From contig NZ_JACHHD010000018.1 in the NCBI RefSeq assembly GCF_014202635.1, positions 1-35,004 on the forward strand: a stretch of DNA of 35,004 nt, written 5' to 3'. This DNA comes from Faecalicoccus acidiformans (lineage in GTDB: Bacteria; Bacillota_I; Bacilli_A; Erysipelotrichales; Erysipelotrichaceae). The translations under genes and the position numbers were made by a program. The notes under the pieces are model-generated. The model saw nothing but the letters and a program-made list of their open reading frames with translations. It searched no databases and was not told the origin of the DNA. This document shows, one piece after another, positions 31,688-35,004 of the stretch (positions are counted from its first letter, which is position 1; the number at the start of each line of letters is the position of its first letter).

Positions 31688-31706
31688 TTTTATGGAAGCG
31701 TATTCG

Positions 31707-31735
31707 TTGACACTTTTCGTCTTCTTGGGTATCAT
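31707..31735 (+). promoter_or_regulatory. Promoter of the pfl operon
   Basis: Consensus TTGACA (31707-31712), 17 bp, TATCAT (31730-31735). Transcription would begin at about 31742, so the riboswitch aptamer starts almost at the 5' end of the RNA. Confidence 0.8.
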
Positions 31736-31741
31736 GAAATC

Positions 31742-31845
31742 GTACTTATACGACTGACGGAACTAGTGGAACAGACCACATGAAGTATAAGAGTGTATAG
31801 CCGACCGTCTGGGCAGAAAGAAGAGCCCGGAGGCCGGCTTTTCTT
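31742..31845 (+). promoter_or_regulatory. ZTP (pfl motif) riboswitch with terminator expression platform
   Basis: P1 is CTTATAC (31745-31751) with GTATAAG (31785-31791); P2 is GTGG (31766-31769) with CCAC (31776-31779); the pseudoknot is GACGG (31756-31760) with CCGTC (31805-31809), next to the hallmark CCGTCTGGGCA. The terminator stem (31799-31839) pairs TCTGGGC with GCCCGGA and AGCCG with CGGCT, followed by TTTTCTT, and consumes the 3' half of the pseudoknot. Ligand (ZTP/ZMP, signalling folate shortage) binding should thus allow read-through into pflB. The family is named after its frequent link to pfl genes. Confidence 0.9.
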
Positions 31846-31871
31846 ACGAAATCACAAGGAGGAAAAAAAGA

Positions 31872-34118
31872 ATGTTTGAACAATGGAAGGGCTTTAAAGG
31901 TTCTAAATGGCAAGACGAAGTCAATGTCAGAGATTTTATTCAGCACAATTATGATCCTTATGATGGGGATGAGTCATTCTTGGCGGGGCCAACTCAGGCT
32001 ACTGAAAAACTATGGGATGCATTGCAGAAACTTCAGAAAGAAGAACGCGCTAAAGGCGGCGTTTTAGATATGGAGACAGAAGTTATTTCAACTTTGACAT
32101 CTTATGGTCCAGGTTACATCGATGAAAACTTAAAGGATCTGGAACAGATCGTCGGATTACAGACAGATAAACCTTTGAAACGTGCTTTTATGCCATATGG
32201 CGGTATCCGTATGAGTATGGAGGCTTGTGAAACATACGGCTATACACCAAGCAAAAAAATCACAGAAGTGTTTACAAAATATCATAAAACACATAATGAT
32301 GCGGTGTTCAGTGCCTACACGCCAGAAATGCGACTGGCTCGTAAAAACAAAATCATCACAGGACTACCGGATACCTATGGCCGTGGCCGTATCGTAGGAG
32401 ATTATCGTCGTGTTGCCTTATACGGTATCGATTTCTTAATTGAAGAAAAACAAAAGGATATGGCACTTTGTGGCGACGGAACGATGACAGATGATGTGAT
32501 TCGTTTAAGAGAAGAAATTGCCGATCAAATCAAAGCTTTGAAAGAGATGAAAGAAATGGCTGCCGTGTATGGTTATGATATTTCACAACCTGCAAAAAAT
32601 GCGAAAGAAGCAGTTCAATGGGTTTACTTCGGATATTTAGCGGCAATCAAGACACAGAATGGTGCTGCCATGTCGGTTGGTCGTATTTCAACTTTCCTGG
32701 ATATCTATATGGAACGTGATATCCAAGCAGGAGTTTTAACCGAAGAGCAGGCACAAGAATTAGTGGATCATATGGTCATGAAATTCCGTATGGTGAAATT
32801 TGCGCGTATTCCATCTTATAATCAACTTTTCTCTGGAGACCCAGTATGGGCAACTTTGGATGTTGCAGGATTAGGAATGGACGGTCGCCATATGGTTACG
32901 AAAACTTGTTTCCGCTTTTTGCATACATTAGAAAATATGGGACCAAGTCCAGAACCGAACTTGACTGTGTTGTATTCGAGTCGTCTGCCAGAGCCATTTA
33001 AAAAATATGCAGCAAAAGTCAGTGTTGCCACTTCTTCTTTACAATACGAGAACGATGATGAGATGCGTCCGGAATGGGGAGATGACTATTCGGTTTGCTG
33101 CTGCGTCAGTGCAACACAAACAGGAAAAGAAATGCAGTTCTTTGGTGCACGTGCCAATTTAGCAAAATGCTTGCTGTATGCTATTAATGGCGGCATCGAC
33201 GAAAGAACGAAGATGCAGGTGGGTCCAGAATATAAGCCAATCACGAGCGATGTTTTGGATTATGATGAAGTAATGCATAAATATGATTTGATGATGGATT
33301 GGTTAAGTGGATTATATGTCAATACATTAAATCTGATCCAGTATATGCATGACAAGTATTATTATGAATCTGCTTTGATGGCATTGATCGATACCGATGT
33401 TCGTCGAACTTTTGCGACAGGTATTGCCGGGTTCTCTCATGTGGTTGACAGCTTGTCGGCAATCAAATATGCAAAAGTGTCGCCAATTCGTGATGAAGAC
33501 GGCATTGCGATTGATTATAAGATCGAAGGAGATTTCCCACGATATGGAAACGATGACGAAAGGGCCGATGAAATCGCAGTATGGTTGTTGAAGACATTTA
33601 TGAATAAAATTCGTAAACATCATACATATCGCAACAGTGAGCCAACCACATCGATTTTAACGATTACGAGTAACGTAGTATATGGGAAAGCCACGGGAGC
33701 TTTACCAGATGGAAGAAAAGCAGGAGAACCTTTGTCTCCAGGAGCAAACCCATCTTATGGAGCTGAGAAGAACGGCTTGTTGGCATCCTTAAATTCGGTT
33801 GCAAAATTACCATATGAATATGCATTGGATGGCATTTCGAACACGCAAACGATCAATCCAGGAGCTTTAGGGCACAGTGATGAGGAAAGAGCAGAAAATC
33901 TGGTCCACGTAATGGATGGTTACTTTGATCAGGGTGCGCATCATCTAAATGTCAATGTATTTGGTGTTGAAAAGCTGAAAGATGCGATGGAACATCCGGA
34001 AAAAGAAGAGTACCAAAACTTTACGATTCGTGTCAGCGGTTATGCAGTGAAATTTATTGACTTGACGCATGAACAACAGCTGGATGTCATTGCCAGAACC
34101 TGTCATGATCATCTATAA
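31872..34118 (+). CDS. pflB: Formate C-acetyltransferase (pyruvate formate-lyase)
   Basis: PflB cleaves pyruvate plus CoA to acetyl-CoA and formate under anaerobic conditions using a glycyl radical. The 748-aa length is normal. The active-site cysteines are in SVCCCVS, where three Cys (409-411) occur in a row; the catalytic pair is two of these. The radical site is Gly723 in [15 protein letters not shown] precedes ATG 31872 by 10 nt. Expression is controlled by the ZTP riboswitch; formate produced also feeds one-carbon folate and purine synthesis, which explains that control. The activase follows 5 nt downstream. Confidence 0.97.
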   Translation: MFEQWKGFKGSKWQDEVNVRDFIQHNYDPYDGDESFLAGPTQATEKLWDALQKLQKEERAKGGVLDMETEVISTLTSYGPGYIDENLKDLEQIVGLQTDKPLKRAFMPYGGIRMSMEACETYGYTPSKKITEVFTKYHKTHNDAVFSAYTPEMRLARKNKIITGLPDTYGRGRIVGDYRRVALYGIDFLIEEKQKDMALCGDGTMTDDVIRLREEIADQIKALKEMKEMAAVYGYDISQPAKNAKEAVQWVYFGYLAAIKTQNGAAMSVGRISTFLDIYMERDIQAGVLTEEQAQELVDHMVMKFRMVKFARIPSYNQLFSGDPVWATLDVAGLGMDGRHMVTKTCFRFLHTLENMGPSPEPNLTVLYSSRLPEPFKKYAAKVSVATSSLQYENDDEMRPEWGDDYSVCCCVSATQTGKEMQFFGARANLAKCLLYAINGGIDERTKMQVGPEYKPITSDVLDYDEVMHKYDLMMDWLSGLYVNTLNLIQYMHDKYYYESALMALIDTDVRRTFATGIAGFSHVVDSLSAIKYAKVSPIRDEDGIAIDYKIEGDFPRYGNDDERADEIAVWLLKTFMNKIRKHHTYRNSEPTTSILTITSNVVYGKATGALPDGRKAGEPLSPGANPSYGAEKNGLLASLNSVAKLPYEYALDGISNTQTINPGALGHSDEERAENLVHVMDGYFDQGAHHLNVNVFGVEKLKDAMEHPEKEEYQNFTIRVSGYAVKFIDLTHEQQLDVIARTCHDHL

Positions 34119-34123
34119 GATCT

Positions 34124-34867
34124 ATGAAAGGAAGTATTCATTCAATTGAAACCTTTGGCTCGGTCGACGGGCCAGGGGTTCGTTATGTGATCTTTTTACA
34201 AGGATGTAAAATGCGCTGTCAGTTCTGCCATAATGCAGATACTTGGAAGCTCTTAGAGCCAACCCAAGAAGCTAGTGATGTTTTAAAAAAGGCATTGCGC
34301 TATCGCCCATACTGGAAACAAAAGGGCGGAATCACTGTTTCGGGCGGAGAACCATTATTACAAATCGATTTCTTGATTGAATTGTTTACACTCGCTAAAA
34401 GCGAAGGGGTTCATACCACCTTAGATACATCGGGCCAACCCTTTTCTAAAACGAAAGAGTTTCTAGAAAAATTTGATCGACTTATGGAAGTTACAGATTT
34501 AGTTTTACTGGATATCAAACATATCGATGATCAGGCTCATCAGCAACTGACAGGATGGACCAATCAGAATATATTGGAGCTGGCTAGATATCTAGATGAG
34601 ATCCATAAGCCTGTTTGGATTCGTCATGTTCTGGTTCCTGGTCGAACGGATGAAGATCGGTATCTCATAGAATTAGATGCCTTTATCTCAAGTCTTAATA
34701 ATGTAGAACGTCTGGAAGTACTGCCGTATCATACTCTAGGGGCATATAAATGGAAAGAACTTGGGATCCCCTATCCTTTAGAAAACATTGACCCCCCAAC
34801 GGCAGAGCGTATTCAAAATGCGAATAAACTTCTGCATACAAATAGCTATATGAAATACCAAAACTAA
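34124..34867 (+). CDS. pflA: Pyruvate formate-lyase activating enzyme (radical SAM)
   Basis: A 247-aa radical-SAM activase that abstracts the hydrogen from the PflB glycine. The [4Fe-4S]/SAM motif is CKMRCQFC (Cys28, Cys32, Cys35), preceded by FGSVDGPGVRYVIFLQG, and TVSGGEPLLQ is the SAM-binding GGE motif. It has no clear Shine-Dalgarno and starts 5 nt after the pflB stop, so translation is probably coupled to pflB. It is the last gene of the riboswitch-controlled operon. Confidence 0.96.
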   Translation: MKGSIHSIETFGSVDGPGVRYVIFLQGCKMRCQFCHNADTWKLLEPTQEASDVLKKALRYRPYWKQKGGITVSGGEPLLQIDFLIELFTLAKSEGVHTTLDTSGQPFSKTKEFLEKFDRLMEVTDLVLLDIKHIDDQAHQQLTGWTNQNILELARYLDEIHKPVWIRHVLVPGRTDEDRYLIELDAFISSLNNVERLEVLPYHTLGAYKWKELGIPYPLENIDPPTAERIQNANKLLHTNSYMKYQN

Positions 34868-34872
34868 CCAAA

Positions 34873-34907
34873 GAAACCAAGGAGATTTAAGATCCCCTTG
34901 GTTTTTT
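34873..34907 (+). terminator. Terminator of the pfl operon
   Basis: AAACCAAGG (34873-34881) pairs with CCTTGGTTT (34895-34903), with an inner GAT/ATC pairing, then a T7 tract. Confidence 0.9.
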
Positions 34908-34933
34908 TAGATATATTAAATTATGTTGGGGTA

Positions 34934-34968
34934 CACCCTAGCCTTTAAATTGGTTGGGGTGCTTTTCT
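34934..34968 (+). terminator. Second terminator-like hairpin downstream of pflA
   Basis: CACCCTAGCC (34934-34943) pairs over 10 bp (two G-U) with GGTTGGGGTG (34952-34961) around an 8-nt AT loop, followed by CTTTTCTT. It may be a backup terminator, or a leader attenuator of a gene beyond the window. Confidence 0.5.
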
Positions 34969-35004
34969 TGTATCGCTTTAAATTTAAGTGGGGGTCTCGA
35001 AAAT

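Overview
The window looks like a chromosomal segment of a low-to-mid GC Bacillota, most likely a gut or oral member of the Erysipelotrichia/Erysipelotrichaceae. That placement is an inference from gene content: strong Shine-Dalgarno sites, sigma-A type promoters with 17-bp spacers, a ZTP-riboswitch-controlled pyruvate formate-lyase, many two-component Cof-type HAD phosphatases, DegV, BioY, and fused NAD and siroheme enzymes. No rRNA, CRISPR array, IS element or intact integrase is visible.

Layout. 1-3000: an aldo/keto reductase with a two-cluster ferredoxin tail, then a translationally coupled HAD phosphatase/DegV pair. 3064-4263 (-): a MalY/PatB-type PLP enzyme. 4682-7447 (-): an accessory cassette of an alpha/beta hydrolase, a CPBP protease, a DUF7010-like membrane protein and a methyltransferase; three of the four are strikingly AT-rich and short leader repeats recur between them. 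7634-11234: de novo NAD synthesis (nadA, a nadB-nadC fusion and the repressor niaR) behind one promoter with a likely operator. 11244-12389: a CPBP protease and an isolated tRNA-Ile/tRNA-Ala pair. 12725-18045: a cell-wall operon ftsX-M23 hydrolase-ftsE-second ftsX-ctpA. 18121-21932: a compact siroheme operon (hemC, cobA-hemD fusion, met8-chelatase fusion) ending in bioY, convergent with and overlapping a siroheme-dependent nitrite/sulfite reductase that would use its product (21912-23447, -). 23614-24225: an unknown protein. 24452-26322 (-): a DeoR regulator, mannose-6-phosphate isomerase and the broken start of a hexulose-phosphate synthase-like gene. 26623-27174: a lipoprotein.

27316-29164 is the most unusual part. 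A ~78-bp sequence that includes the 3' end and terminator of tRNA-Asn is repeated 1.77 kb away, enclosing a single Schlafen/AlbA_2 ATP-binding regulator gene. The gene is bracketed by two clusters of four TAAAGTNTAC units, and pairs of TGTGGYGA octamers lie near both element ends. This reads as a minimal or decayed tRNA-targeted integrative element without its own integrase.

29357-34867: a HAD phosphatase plus an LTA-synthase-like sulfatase-fold transferase, then pflB-pflA under a ZTP riboswitch whose terminator competes with the aptamer pseudoknot.

How the genes work together: the operons are tight, with ATGA overlaps at 2156, 8600, 13624, 15681, 18999 and 20387. Enzyme fusion is a recurring theme: NadBC, CobA-HemD and Met8-chelatase reduce two pathways to two and three genes respectively. 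Two genes (1323 and 11244) have an extended -10 exactly 6 nt before ATG and no Shine-Dalgarno, suggesting leaderless transcripts.
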